Source of the DNA: DASWJZ01 sp038211615
GTDB taxonomy: Bacteria; Pseudomonadota; Alphaproteobacteria; Rhizobiales; Afifellaceae
Direction of reading: 5' to 3'
Assembly: GCA_038211615.1 (NCBI GenBank)
Contig: JBBQVL010000013.1
Coordinates: forward strand, 3,487-67,486
Length of the DNA: 64,000 nt
Position 1 is the first letter of the stretch. Each line of letters opens with the position of its first letter. The position numbers and the translations under genes are program-made. The notes beneath the pieces were generated by a model. That model was given only the letters and a program-made list of their open reading frames with translations, did not search any database and was not told the DNA's origin. Shown here in pieces: positions 41,887 through 51,029 of the stretch.

Positions 41887-42951
41887 ATGGCACGCGACTT
41901 CGACCCCTACATGCTTTCGAGCCCGCGGATCTTCATGGTCCGGATGATCATCTTCCTGATCATCGCGGCTTTTGTGCCGGTCGTGCTCTATCGCGAGGTG
42001 GCCAAGGCGTTCATGGCCAATCCGGGCCTGAACGGCCTGATCGTCGGCGTGCTCGTCATCGGAATCGCCATGGCGGTGCGCAACGTCGTCGGACTGATCC
42101 CGGAAGTGCACTGGGTCAATTCCTTCCGCCGCCGGGAGACCAACCTCGAGCAGACGCCGCCACGGCTGATCGCGCCGATGGCGACGCTGTTGCGCGACCG
42201 GGCCGAGAGCCTGGCGCTCTCCACCTCGACCTGGCGCTCGATCCTCGACTCGATCTCCACCCGGCTCGACGAGAACCGCGACATCCTGCGCTATCTCGCC
42301 GGCCTCCTCGTCTTCCTCGGCCTGCTCGGCACGATGTGGGGCCTCGTCACGACGGTCGGCTCGGTCGGCGCCACGATCCAGACGCTCAGCGTCGGTTCGG
42401 GTGACGCCGGCGCCATCTTCGACGACCTGAAGCACGGCCTCGCGGCGCCGCTCGCCGGCATGGGCATCGCCTTCTCGTCCTCGCTCTTCGGCCTCTCAGG
42501 CTCCCTGATCCTCGGTTTCCTCGATCTGCAGGCGGGCCAGGCGCAGAACCGTTTCTACACGGAGCTGGAAGACTGGCTGTCGACGATCACCGATCCGGAG
42601 GAGCTTGGCTTCTCCGACGAGGAGATCGGCAACTCCACCCTCGAGATTAGGAGCTCGGTGGAGCGGCTCGCGAAGATCGTGCAGGAGGGTGGGGGCGGGC
42701 GCGCTTCCACCGCCGCCATGGCCAATCTCGCCGAGGGCATCCAGGGCATGGTGCAGCACATGCGCAAGGAACAGCAGATGGTGCGCGACTGGATGGAAGC
42801 CCAGTCGACCCAGCAGCAGGCCCTGCAGGACACCCTGAAGCGCCTCGCCAGCGCCACCGAGCGCACCGCTGTCACGCCGCTGAAGCGGGTGGGCGAGGGC
42901 GACGACGACTGGCGGGCGAAGAGCCTCACCGAGATCAGACGCGAGACCTGA
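41887..42951 (+). CDS. MotA/TolQ/ExbB-like proton-channel protein
   Basis: A 354-residue inner-membrane protein. Helices lie near residues 15-37, 43-62, 133-156 and 180-210; GLLVFLGLLGTMWGLVTTVG with a following GLAAPLAGMGIAFSSSLFGLSGSL is the MotA/TolQ/ExbB core that forms a pentamer around two partner helices. The C-terminal cytosolic half is helical. It is followed by an OmpA-type partner after 13 bases, so both form an ion-driven motor unit coupling the inner membrane to the wall. Conserved in Hyphomicrobiales; role unproven. The combination resembles ZorA/ZorB architecture without other Zorya genes. Confidence 0.85.
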   Translation: MARDFDPYMLSSPRIFMVRMIIFLIIAAFVPVVLYREVAKAFMANPGLNGLIVGVLVIGIAMAVRNVVGLIPEVHWVNSFRRRETNLEQTPPRLIAPMATLLRDRAESLALSTSTWRSILDSISTRLDENRDILRYLAGLLVFLGLLGTMWGLVTTVGSVGATIQTLSVGSGDAGAIFDDLKHGLAAPLAGMGIAFSSSLFGLSGSLILGFLDLQAGQAQNRFYTELEDWLSTITDPEELGFSDEEIGNSTLEIRSSVERLAKIVQEGGGGRASTAAMANLAEGIQGMVQHMRKEQQMVRDWMEAQSTQQQALQDTLKRLASATERTAVTPLKRVGEGDDDWRAKSLTEIRRET

Positions 42952-42964
42952 GGTCGATTGAGGA

Positions 42965-43993
42965 ATGGCGGCTGCGCGCGGACACCGGCTACGGAGCGTC
43001 GATTATTGGCCCGGCTTCGTCGACGCCATGGCGACGCTGCTGCTGGTCTTCGTCTTCCTTCTCTCCGTGTTCATCCTCGCGCAGTTCTTCCTCGGACAGG
43101 AGGTGACCAGCAAGGACACCGTCCTCACCCGCCTCAACGCCCAGATCGCCGAGCTGACGGACCTGCTGTCGCTGGAGAAATCCGGATCGCGCGACCTGCA
43201 GGAGACGCTGGCATCGCTGCAGGCCAATCTCGCCAATACGGAGGGTGAGCGGGACCGTCTGCAGGGGTTGATCGACAGCGGCAACACGGCGGCCGGCTCG
43301 GCTTCCGGTCGCATCACGACGCTCGAAGGCGAAGTCGAAAGCGAGAAGCAGGTGAGCCAGCGCGCGCTGGCCCAGGTGGAGCTTCTGAACCAGCAGATCG
43401 CCGCGCTCCGCCGCCAGCTCGGCGCGCTGGAGGAAGCGCTCAACGCTTCCGAGGACCGCAACAAGGAGAGCCAGACGCAGATCGCCGACCTCGGCTCCCG
43501 GCTGAACGTCGCACTGGCGCAGCGCGTGCAGGAGCTGTCGCAGTACCGCTCCGACTTCTTCGGCAAGCTCCGGCAGATCCTCGCCGACCGTCCGGATTTC
43601 CAGGTGGTGGGCGACCGCTTCGTGCTGCCGGCCTCGGTGCTCTTCTCCACCGGCAGCGATGACATCAGCGGCGATGCACAAGGCGAGCTCGACAAGCTCG
43701 CCGGCGCCATCGTCGAACTCGAAAGCCAGATCCCGCCTGAGATCAACTGGGTGATCCGCGTCGACGGACACACCGACGTGCGCCCGCTGCAGGCGTCCAC
43801 CCATTTCCGCTCCAACTGGGAGCTGTCGGCGGCGCGCGCCATCGCGGTGGTGCGCTACCTGATCTCCAAGGGCATCAGCCCGCAGCACCTCGTGGCCGCC
43901 GGCTTCGGCGAATTCCAGCCGCTCGACACGGGCGACAGCGAAGAGGCCTACGCCCGCAACCGCCGCATCGAACTGAAGCTCACCGAGCGGTGA
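42965..43993 (+). CDS. OmpA-like peptidoglycan-binding partner (MotB-like)
   Basis: A 342-residue protein with a single N-terminal membrane helix (residues 18-44, preceded by a FVDAMATLLLVFVFLLSV segment with the membrane-facing aspartate of MotB-type stators), a long coiled coil from about 50 to 195, and a C-terminal OmpA domain with VDGHTDVRPL and RNRRIELKLTER for peptidoglycan binding. With the upstream MotA-like channel it should use proton flow to exert force at the wall. Long coiled coil and missing flagellar genes argue against a flagellar stator. Confidence 0.86.
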   Translation: MAAARGHRLRSVDYWPGFVDAMATLLLVFVFLLSVFILAQFFLGQEVTSKDTVLTRLNAQIAELTDLLSLEKSGSRDLQETLASLQANLANTEGERDRLQGLIDSGNTAAGSASGRITTLEGEVESEKQVSQRALAQVELLNQQIAALRRQLGALEEALNASEDRNKESQTQIADLGSRLNVALAQRVQELSQYRSDFFGKLRQILADRPDFQVVGDRFVLPASVLFSTGSDDISGDAQGELDKLAGAIVELESQIPPEINWVIRVDGHTDVRPLQASTHFRSNWELSAARAIAVVRYLISKGISPQHLVAAGFGEFQPLDTGDSEEAYARNRRIELKLTER

Positions 43994-44006
43994 AGAGCGT
44001 CTCCCA

Positions 44007-44166
44007 AGCCTTCTCCCCTTGAGGGAGAAGGTGGCTGCGGAGCAGCCGGATGAGGGGGAAGTCTCCGATCGGGCTCGGCAGCAAATCGCAGAGCTCCCCC
44101 TCTCCCGAGGTCCGGCCAAGGCCGGACCCCACCCTCTCCCTCAGGGGGAGAGGGCCACGCCACGTC
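44007..44166. repeat. Dispersed rhizobial palindromic repeat cluster
   Basis: The intergenic space holds stacked palindromes: a CCTTCTCCC/GGGAGAAGG hairpin near 44010-44032, a GGTCCGGCC/GGCCGGACC palindrome near 44110-44130, and flanking purine/pyrimidine tracts (CCCTCTCCC, GGGGGAGAGGG). This is the typical appearance of dispersed intergenic elements in rhizobial chromosomes. It lies between the convergent OmpA-like and ABC exporter genes. Confidence 0.8.
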
Positions 44167-44181
44167 AGAGCAGGAGGTGCC

Positions 44182-45990
44182 CTAAGCGAGCCGTCGCGCC
44201 CGCTCCACGGCGCCGTCCTCGAACTGCAGTTCCGCCAGCCGCGCGTAGAGCCCGCCGCGGGCGACGAGGCTGGCGTGCGTGCCTTCCTCCACGATGCGGC
44301 CCTGGTCCATCACCACGATGCGGTCGGCGCTCTTGATGGTGGCGAGGCGATGGGCGATCACCAGCGTCGTGCGGCCCTGCATCAGTGTCTCGAGCGCCGC
44401 CTGAACCGCCGTCTCGCTCTCCGCGTCGAGGGCGCTGGTCGCCTCGTCGAGGAGAAGGATCGGCGCGCTCTTCAGGATGGCGCGCGCGATGGCGAGCCGC
44501 TGGCGCTGCCCGCCGGAGAGTGTGACGCCGCGCTCACCGATCGCGGTGCGGTAGCCGTCCGGCAGAGCGGAGAGAAAATCGTCGGCGTTAGCGGCGCGGG
44601 CCGCGTCGCGGATCGCGGGAAGTTTCGCCTCCGCGTCGCCGAAGCCGATGTTCTCTTCCGCCGAGAGCGCGAAGATCGCCGGATCCTGCGGCACGAGGCC
44701 GATCCTCTGCCGCAGCGCGCTTGGATCGAGCCGGCGGATGTCCACGCCATCGACAAGCACGCTTCCCGCCGTCGGATCGTAGTAGCGCATGAGAAGTGCG
44801 AAGAGCGTCGACTTGCCGGCCCCGGACGGGCCGACGATCGCCACGCGCTCGCCGCGCCGCACGTCGAGGCTGATCCCGTGCAGCACCGGCATCCCCGATC
44901 CGCCGTAGCTGAAGGAGACGTTGTCGAAGGCGATCTCGCCGCGCGCCGGCTCCGGCAAGGCGAGCGGCGTCTCGGGCGCGGCGATCGTCGGCCGGGTCTC
45001 CAGAATCTCGGCGATCCGCTCCGTCGCGCCAGCCGCCTGCGTGACCTCGCCCCAGACCTGGCTGAGCTCGGCGAGCGCGCCGGCGGCGAACACCGAATAG
45101 AGCAGGAACTGGCCGAGGGTCCCGCCGCTCATCTCCCCGGCAAGCACCGAGCGCGCTCCCAGCCAGAGCACGAAGACCACGCTGCCGAAGATCAGGAAGA
45201 TGGCGAAGGCGGTGAGCCACGCGCGTGACCGCGTCGCGCCGCGCGCCGCATCGAAGGCCTGCTCCACCAGGCCCGAGAAGCGCCCGGTCGCCCGCGCCTC
45301 CTGCGTATAGGCCTGGACGGTCCTCACTCCGCCCACGGCTTCGGCGGCGAAGGCGGAAGCGTCGGCGAGGCGGTCCTGCGCAAAGCGCGACTTGCGCCTG
45401 ACGCTTCGACCGAAGGCGACGATCGGCAGGATGATGACGGGGATCACGAGGAGGATGAGCCCGGAGAGCCGCGGACTCGTCGCCACCATCATGATCGTCG
45501 CGCCGACGAAGAGGACGAAGTTGCGGAGCGCGATCGAGGCGCTGGCGCCGACCGCCGACTTGATCTGCGTCGTGTCCGCCGTCAGCCGTGAGACGATGTC
45601 GCCAGAGCGGGCAGCGTCGAAGAAGTCCGGCGACAGGCTCAACAGATGCGCGAACACCTCATGGCGGAGATCGGCCACGATGCGCTCGCCGAGCGTCATC
45701 ACCAGGTAGTAGCGGGCGGAGCTGGCCAGCGCGAGCACGCCGGCGAGCAGGATCAGCGCGATGAACACGCGGTTGACGAACGCCGCGTCGCTCGAGGAGA
45801 AGCCGACGTCGATCATGCGCCGGATGGCGAGCGGCATGGCAAGCGTCGCGAGCGCCGCCGCCACGAGCGCCGCGACCGCCCCAAGGGCGCGCCCCTTGTA
45901 GCGTGCGAGGTAGGGCAGCATCACCGAAAGGGTGCGCACGCCGGAGGGCTCGCTGCCGGCCGGTCGCGTGAAGCGCGTCGAGGAGGCCAT
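44182..45990 (-). CDS. ABC exporter, membrane and ATPase domains fused (MsbA-like)
   Basis: A 602-residue half-exporter acting as a homodimer in the inner membrane. Six helices occupy residues 25-310; the ATPase has Walker A GPSGAGKST with Lys393, the signature LSGGQRQR starting at Leu491, and Walker B ILLLDEATSALD with Asp515-Glu516. It resembles MsbA and lipid A or multidrug exporters found as single genes in Hyphomicrobiales. The cargo is unknown; lipid or drug is likely. It is divergent from rpmE. Confidence 0.92.
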   Translation of the reverse strand: MASSTRFTRPAGSEPSGVRTLSVMLPYLARYKGRALGAVAALVAAALATLAMPLAIRRMIDVGFSSSDAAFVNRVFIALILLAGVLALASSARYYLVMTLGERIVADLRHEVFAHLLSLSPDFFDAARSGDIVSRLTADTTQIKSAVGASASIALRNFVLFVGATIMMVATSPRLSGLILLVIPVIILPIVAFGRSVRRKSRFAQDRLADASAFAAEAVGGVRTVQAYTQEARATGRFSGLVEQAFDAARGATRSRAWLTAFAIFLIFGSVVFVLWLGARSVLAGEMSGGTLGQFLLYSVFAAGALAELSQVWGEVTQAAGATERIAEILETRPTIAAPETPLALPEPARGEIAFDNVSFSYGGSGMPVLHGISLDVRRGERVAIVGPSGAGKSTLFALLMRYYDPTAGSVLVDGVDIRRLDPSALRQRIGLVPQDPAIFALSAEENIGFGDAEAKLPAIRDAARAANADDFLSALPDGYRTAIGERGVTLSGGQRQRLAIARAILKSAPILLLDEATSALDAESETAVQAALETLMQGRTTLVIAHRLATIKSADRIVVMDQGRIVEEGTHASLVARGGLYARLAELQFEDGAVERARRLA

Positions 45991-46043
45991 TCCCGGTCAG
46001 GAGGAGCAAAGTTCCTCGGCCGGCGCAAGGGCGGCGGCCACGC

Positions 46044-46071
46044 CTTGATGCCGCAACCGAGGTCCTATATA
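46044..46071 (+). promoter_or_regulatory. Promoter of rpmE
   Basis: CTTGAT at 46044-46049, a 16-base spacer, then TATATA at 46066-46071. Transcription would start about 100 bases upstream of rpmE, leaving a GC-rich leader that contains the GGGCGC/GCGCCGCG hairpin-forming segment. Confidence 0.55.
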
Positions 46072-46172
46072 GAGCCGCCCGAGAGAAAGCGGCGGGCGAG
46101 GGGGCCTGGCGCATCAATTTCATGGGCGCTTCGCGCCGCGCGGCCCCGGGCCCGGAACAATCGAGACCGACA

Positions 46173-46403
46173 ATGAAGAAAGACCTGCATCCCGACTACC
46201 ACGCGATCAAGGTGGTGATGACCGACGGGACGGAATACGAGACCCGCTCGACCTACGGCAAGCCGGGCGACGTGCTGCACCTCGACATCGACCCGAAGAC
46301 GCACCCGGCGTGGACCGGCGGCGGCCAGCACCTCATCGACCGCGGCGGCCGGCTCTCGCGCTTCAAGTCGAAGTTCAACTCGTTCCTGGGCGAGAAGTCC
46401 TAG
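46173..46403 (+). CDS. rpmE: 50S ribosomal protein L31, zinc-free type
   Basis: A 76-residue ribosomal protein beginning MKKDLHPDYHAIKVVMTDGTEYETRSTYG and ending SRFKSKFNSFLGEKS. The four zinc-binding cysteines of C+ L31 are absent, making it the C- form usual in Hyphomicrobiales. It contacts both subunits in the bridge region. Start at 46173 is by family; the longer frame adds a leader. A promoter is visible upstream, and the gene is convergent with the DUF1465 gene. Confidence 0.95.
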   Translation: MKKDLHPDYHAIKVVMTDGTEYETRSTYGKPGDVLHLDIDPKTHPAWTGGGQHLIDRGGRLSRFKSKFNSFLGEKS

Positions 46404-46452
46404 GCGCGGTGCGCAGAGCCGCTCAATTTGCGGCTCTTCTGTCATTTGCCGG

Positions 46453-46983
46453 CTATTTCGCATCCCGCAACGCGGCGGCAAGCTCGCGAAGCTGCATGTT
46501 TACCGGATTGTCGGCCGGATCCGGGTTGTCGTCCTCGAGCAGCGCGGCGTCGATGCGCTCGACCCGCTTCTGCAGCAGAAGCGAGCGGCTGATGAGGGCG
46601 CGGAACGCCTCCGGCAGTTCGTCCCAGCCCGGGCCGATCATGCTGGTGGCGAGCTTTTCCAGGCGGATCTTCTTCTTCTCCTCGCGGGCGCGGTCGGCGG
46701 TCATGTCGCCTTCGCGCACCGAGCGGTGCAGCAGCAGCCATGACGCGAGCTGCATCAGGCGCGTGGTCAGCCGCATCGATTCCGTCGCATAAACGATGGA
46801 GGCGGGGCGCGGCAGCTCGCGCGCGGCGTTACGCCCGTCCCCGTCAAGGTAGTCGGCGGTCTCCTCGACCAGCGTCATGCCCTCCTTGAAAAGAGTGCGG
46901 AAGGTTCCGGATTGCGCATAGGCCTTGCCGAAGGAGATCGGCTCCTTCCTGTCGGCCCGGCGACGCTTTGGACTGGGTTCCAC
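46453..46983 (-). CDS. DUF1465 family protein
   Basis: A 176-residue cytosolic protein. I start it at the GTG at 46983, ten bases after a GGGGGA site, giving VEPSPKRRRADRKEPISFGKAYAQS, close to the usual family N-terminus; the frame continues upstream but that stretch is not family-like. The family core FKEGMTLVEETADYLDG and LPRPASIVYATESMRLTTRLMQLASWLL is complete. DUF1465 proteins occur in Alphaproteobacteria near rpmE and DUF1192; some act as chromosome or division regulators, but I know of no proven role in this order. Confidence 0.85.
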   Translation of the reverse strand: MEPSPKRRRADRKEPISFGKAYAQSGTFRTLFKEGMTLVEETADYLDGDGRNAARELPRPASIVYATESMRLTTRLMQLASWLLLHRSVREGDMTADRAREEKKKIRLEKLATSMIGPGWDELPEAFRALISRSLLLQKRVERIDAALLEDDNPDPADNPVNMQLRELAAALRDAK

Positions 46984-47152
46984 GCTGTTACATCCCCCCA
47001 CAGGCCCGCGCGCGACTGTCACGAGGCGGCCTTCAACGCCCCGACTGTCGCGTGCAGGCTTCCGCACAGCAATATCATAGTTAGGAAATGGTGAAGAAAT
47101 ACAACGGCCCACGAGTCCCGCGAGGCCGTGCCGGTCGCCCGCAAGGCAGACG

Positions 47153-47180
47153 AAAAAAGAGCCGCTACAGGAGCGGCTCT
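47153..47180 (-). terminator. Strong rho-independent terminator on the minus strand
   Basis: A perfect 9-base stem (AGAGCCGCT/AGCGGCTCT, plus 47158-47166 with 47172-47180) and a 5-base loop, followed on the minus strand by six Ts (47153-47158 region). It ends the DUF1192 transcript or the candidate small RNA upstream of it. Confidence 0.85.
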
Positions 47181-47262
47181 GAGAAAGTTTACAGGGAGGC
47201 GTCAAACAGAGTGGGCAAATCCACTCGCGTCCATCGCTGGACGGGTTGATTAGGCTCTCTAA
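47153..47262 (-). ncRNA. Candidate small RNA (or 3'-UTR RNA) between DUF1192 and DUF1465
   Basis: On the minus strand the stretch folds into three separate hairpins: CGTCCA/TGGACG (47228-47243), GAGTGG/CCACTC (47209-47226) and the terminator stem (47158-47180). Between the second and third lies single-stranded GACGCCTCCCTGTAAAC containing CCUCCC, complementary to ribosome-binding sites, the layout of many Hfq-dependent trans-acting RNAs. A CtrA-like sequence (TTTA-N7-TTAACC on this strand, near 47265-47280) lies just upstream and could belong to its promoter. It may instead be a processed 3' UTR of DUF1192, whose stop is about 50 bases upstream. No family name can be given from memory with confidence. 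Confidence 0.55.
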
Positions 47263-47312
47263 AGGTTAATTCTCTGTAAACGCGCGCAAAGCTTCGGCAA
47301 GCGCCGGCAAGA

Positions 47313-47504
47313 TTAGCGGCGGAAGAACGATTCCGCCGCCTGCATGTGCTTCTCCTTGGCGGCGATTTCCGCTTCGAGGCGCGCGATCTCTTCACGGTAG
47401 AGCGCGATTCGCGCCTTCAGCTCTTCGATCGAAAGGTCGGCGAGCGGCTCGCCGGGCTGCGCATTCGCCTTCTTCTTCGGCCTGTCGTCGTCAAGAAAGG
47501 TCAT
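47313..47504 (-). CDS. DUF1192 small protein
   Basis: A 63-residue protein, MTFLDDDRPKKKANAQPGEPL then LSIEELKARIALYREEIARLEAEIAAKEKHMQAAESFFRR, the DUF1192 family (acidic start, coiled-coil end with the AAESFFR signature). Start at 47504 has a GGAGG site six bases upstream. Function unknown, cytosolic. It is divergent from the quinone oxidoreductase gene, and its transcript would run into the candidate small RNA. Confidence 0.9.
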   Translation of the reverse strand: MTFLDDDRPKKKANAQPGEPLADLSIEELKARIALYREEIARLEAEIAAKEKHMQAAESFFRR

Positions 47505-47599
47505 GGCGTCCTCCGGCCGGCCAAGAATAGCAGCCGACATTGTTCAATGTCAGCGCCCCCGGTGCTAGGAGTGCGCGCAACAGGTCGAGGAGAGAGAAA

Positions 47600-48601
47600 A
47601 TGGCGCACGCGGCCACCATGCGGGCAGTCGCGATCAGCGAGCCGGGCGGTCCGGAAGTGCTGGTGGTGGAGGACCGGCCTGTGCCGGTCGTCGGCGAAGG
47701 CGAGGTGCTCATCGCGGTCGCCGCCGCCGGTGTGAACCGCCCCGACGTGATGCAGCGGAAAGGCCAGTATGCCCCACCGCCGGGGGCTTCCGACATTCCG
47801 GGCCTGGAGGTTTCCGGGCTGGTGGCGCGGGTCGGGGAGGGCGTCACGCGCTTCAGGGAAGGCGACGAGGTCATCGCGCTGGTGACGGGCGGCGGCTATG
47901 CAGAATATTGCGTCTCGCATGCCTCCACCACACTGCCGCTCCCCGAGCCGCTGACGCTGGTGGAGGGCGCCGGCATCCCCGAGACGACCTTCACCGTCTG
48001 GCACAACGTCTTCGAGCGCGGCGGGCTTCGGCCGGGCGAGTGGCTGCTCGTGCATGGCGGGTCGAGCGGCATCGGCACCACCGCGATCCAGCTCGCCAAG
48101 GCGTTCGGTGCCTTCGTGATAGCGACCGCGGGGTCGGACAGGAAATGCGAGGCGATGAAGCGGCTCGGGGCGGATGTCGCCGTCAACTACAAGAGCACCG
48201 ATTTCGTCGAGGCGGTGAACGAGGCGACGGGCAACAACGGCGCCGACGTCATCGTCGACATGGTCGGCGGCGACTATCTTGGCCGCAACATGACGGCGGC
48301 CGCCGCCGAAGGCCGCATCGTGCAGATATCGACGCTCGCCGGCCCGAAGACGGAGATCGACCTGCGGCAGATCATGCAGAAGCGGCTGACCCTGACCGGC
48401 TCGACGATGCGCAACCGGCCGGTCGCCTTCAAGGCCGAGCTTGCGCGGACGCTGCACGAGACGGTCTGGCCGATCATCAAACAGGGCCGCTACAAGCCGG
48501 TGATCGACAAGATTTTTCCGCTCGACGAGATCGTCGAGGCGCACCAGCGCATCGATGGCGGCGAGCATGTCGGAAAAATCATCCTGACGATGACGGACTA
48601 G
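47600..48601 (+). CDS. NAD(P)H-quinone oxidoreductase (zeta-crystallin/QOR family)
   Basis: A 333-residue MDR-superfamily enzyme. Visible are MRAVAISEPGGPEVLVVEDRP, the substrate-domain GVNRPDVMQRKGQY, the nucleotide-binding WLLVHGGSSGIGTTAIQLAKAFGA and the DIVDMVGGDY-type strand. No zinc ligands are present, so it is a QOR-type NADPH-dependent quinone or enone reductase rather than an alcohol dehydrogenase. The ATG at 47600 follows a GGAGAG site. It lies upstream of trcR on the same strand but 196 bases separate them and trcR has its own promoter. Confidence 0.92.
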   Translation: MAHAATMRAVAISEPGGPEVLVVEDRPVPVVGEGEVLIAVAAAGVNRPDVMQRKGQYAPPPGASDIPGLEVSGLVARVGEGVTRFREGDEVIALVTGGGYAEYCVSHASTTLPLPEPLTLVEGAGIPETTFTVWHNVFERGGLRPGEWLLVHGGSSGIGTTAIQLAKAFGAFVIATAGSDRKCEAMKRLGADVAVNYKSTDFVEAVNEATGNNGADVIVDMVGGDYLGRNMTAAAAEGRIVQISTLAGPKTEIDLRQIMQKRLTLTGSTMRNRPVAFKAELARTLHETVWPIIKQGRYKPVIDKIFPLDEIVEAHQRIDGGEHVGKIILTMTD

Positions 48602-48684
48602 GCGAAAAGCCCGTCGCGACCCCCTCGCGGGGATCGCTGACGCGCCCGGCGATGGCGAGAAGCGCAAGCGGTGCGCTCGATTTT

Positions 48685-48713
48685 CTTGCCTGTCGACCCT
48701 CGGGCGAATATAT
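48685..48713 (+). promoter_or_regulatory. Promoter of trcR
   Basis: CTTGCC at 48685-48690, a 17-base spacer and ATATAT at 48708-48713 match the alphaproteobacterial sigma-70 pattern closely. Transcription would begin about 80 bases before the TTG start of trcR. Confidence 0.68.
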
Positions 48714-48797
48714 GAGGTGCGAATTCCCGTCATTCCCTAGCTGGATGCGGGCTTTCCGGCGGCCGCCGCCCCGGGAAGCGAACAGGAGGATTTTATC

Positions 48798-49490
48798 TTG
48801 GCGACAGCACCCCTCATGCCCAAGGCGACCGCCGTCTGGCTGGTCGAGAACACGTCGCTGACCTTCGAGCAGATCGCGCATTTCACGGTGCTGCATCCGC
48901 TTGAGGTGAAGGCCATCGCCGACGGCGATTCCGCGCAGGGGATCAAGGGCATGGACCCGATCCTCTCCGGCCAGCTGACGCGCGAGGAGATCGAGAAGGC
49001 CGAGGCCGACCAGAGCTACGACATGAAGATCCTGGAGCCGAAGGTGCGCGTACCGGAAGTGAAGCGCCGCGGTCCGCGCTATACCCCGGTGTCGAAGCGG
49101 CAGGACCGGCCGAACGCCATCCTCTGGCTGGTGCGCAACCATCCGGAGCTGAAGGATTCGGCCATCATGCGCCTCGTCGGCACCACCAAGCCGACGATTG
49201 CCGCGATCCGCGAGCGGACGCACTGGAACTCGGCCACCCTGCAGCCGACCGATCCCGTGACGCTCGGCCTCTGCAGCCAGCTCGAGCTCGACATGGAAGT
49301 GCGGAAGGCGGCGAAGGCCGCGCCGCCGCCGCCGGAGCCGCAGGGCGCGCGGCTTCTTTCCGCCGAGGAGACGACGGCGCTCCGCGCCCGCGCCGAGGAG
49401 CAGGAAGCGGCGACCCGCGCCATGCAGGAGACGAGTCCCAGCGCCGACTCGCTCTTCTCGCGGTTCAAGTCGAAGGTCGACCAGGACTGA
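48798..49490 (+). CDS. trcR: Cell-cycle transcriptional regulator TrcR (DUF1013)
   Basis: A 230-residue protein of the alphaproteobacterial DUF1013 family. The N-terminal half contains two helical repeats, FEQIAHFTVLHPLEVKAIADGD and RNHPELKDSAIMRLVGTTKPTIAAIRERTHWN, resembling helix-turn-helix units; the Ala/Glu-rich end is variable. Family members are annotated as cell-cycle transcriptional regulators tied to the CtrA network. The TTG start at 48798 is preceded by an AGGAGG site and a good promoter is present. It is followed by the frameshifted TauE/SafE gene. Confidence 0.9.
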   Translation: MATAPLMPKATAVWLVENTSLTFEQIAHFTVLHPLEVKAIADGDSAQGIKGMDPILSGQLTREEIEKAEADQSYDMKILEPKVRVPEVKRRGPRYTPVSKRQDRPNAILWLVRNHPELKDSAIMRLVGTTKPTIAAIRERTHWNSATLQPTDPVTLGLCSQLELDMEVRKAAKAAPPPPEPQGARLLSAEETTALRARAEEQEAATRAMQETSPSADSLFSRFKSKVDQD

Positions 49491-49512
49491 CGCCAGGCGC
49501 GGTGGGATCACC

Positions 49513-50258
49513 GTGCAGGCATTCGGTTTTCTGGCGGCGCCGCTCTTCTGGGTAACGGCGCTCGCGGCGCTTGCGGGCGCGACGATCCGCGGCTTCTCCG
49601 GCTTCGGGGGAGCGCTGCTCTTCGTGCCGATCGCGGCCGCGTGCCTCGGCCCGAGGAACGCCGCCGGAATCCTCTTCGTCGTCGACACAGTGCTGATCGC
49701 ACCCTTCGTGGTGCGCGCCCTGCCGATCGTCGAGTGGGCGGAGGTCCTGCCGCTCGGCATCGCCTCGATCTTCACGGTGCCGCTCGGGGTGGCGGCCCTG
49801 CTTTACCTCGATCCGGTGCCGCTGCGCTGGGGGATTTCCCTCGTCATCGTCGCGTTTGTCGCGGTGCTTGCTGTCGGCTGGCGCTATCGCGGTCCGACAC
49901 GGGCCTGGCTCTCCGCCATCGTCGCGGCGTGGCGGGCTTTCTAAGCGGCGTCGCGCAGCTCTCCGGCCCGCCGGTGATCCTCTATTGGCTCGGCCGGCAG
50001 GCGGTGGCGAAATCGATGCGCGCCAACGCCATGGTGTTCTTCTGCTTCACCACAATCGTCGCCGGAATCGCCTATTTCACCAGCGGCATCTTCACCCGCG
50101 AGGTGATGCTCTATTCGCTGGCGCTGGTGCCGGTCTACGCGCTCGGCCTCTTCATCGGCAGCCGCATGTTCGGGCTGGCGAGCGAGCGAACCTACCGCGT
50201 GATCGCCTACGGCTCGATCGTGCTGGCGGCCGTGCTCACGCTGCCGATCTTCGGGTAG
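49513..50258 (+). pseudogene. TauE/SafE family sulfite/anion exporter, frameshifted
   Basis: The first 140 residues (GTG at 49513; FGFLAAPLFWVTALAALAGATIRG and several helices) match the N half of a TauE/SafE permease and end at a TAA at 49942-49944. The matching C half resumes in another frame from about 49930 (AGFLSGVAQLSGPPVILYWLG) to the stop at 50258. A single missing G near 49928 restores the expected IVAGVAGFLSGVAQLSG. Either the organism has lost this exporter recently or the sequence has an error there. Eight helices would form an anion exporter in the inner membrane. Confidence 0.87.
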
Positions 50259-50279
50259 CCTGATCCCGCCCGGGGGAAG

Positions 50280-51029
<750 letters not shown>

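Noticed and set aside
41887..43993. Complete Zorya defence system
   Set aside because: Only the MotA-like and OmpA-like components are present; no ZorC, ZorD or ZorE helicase or nuclease gene follows.
44007..44166. CRISPR array
   Set aside because: The repeated palindromes are not evenly spaced direct repeats with unique spacers; they match the look of dispersed rhizobial intergenic elements, and no cas gene exists.
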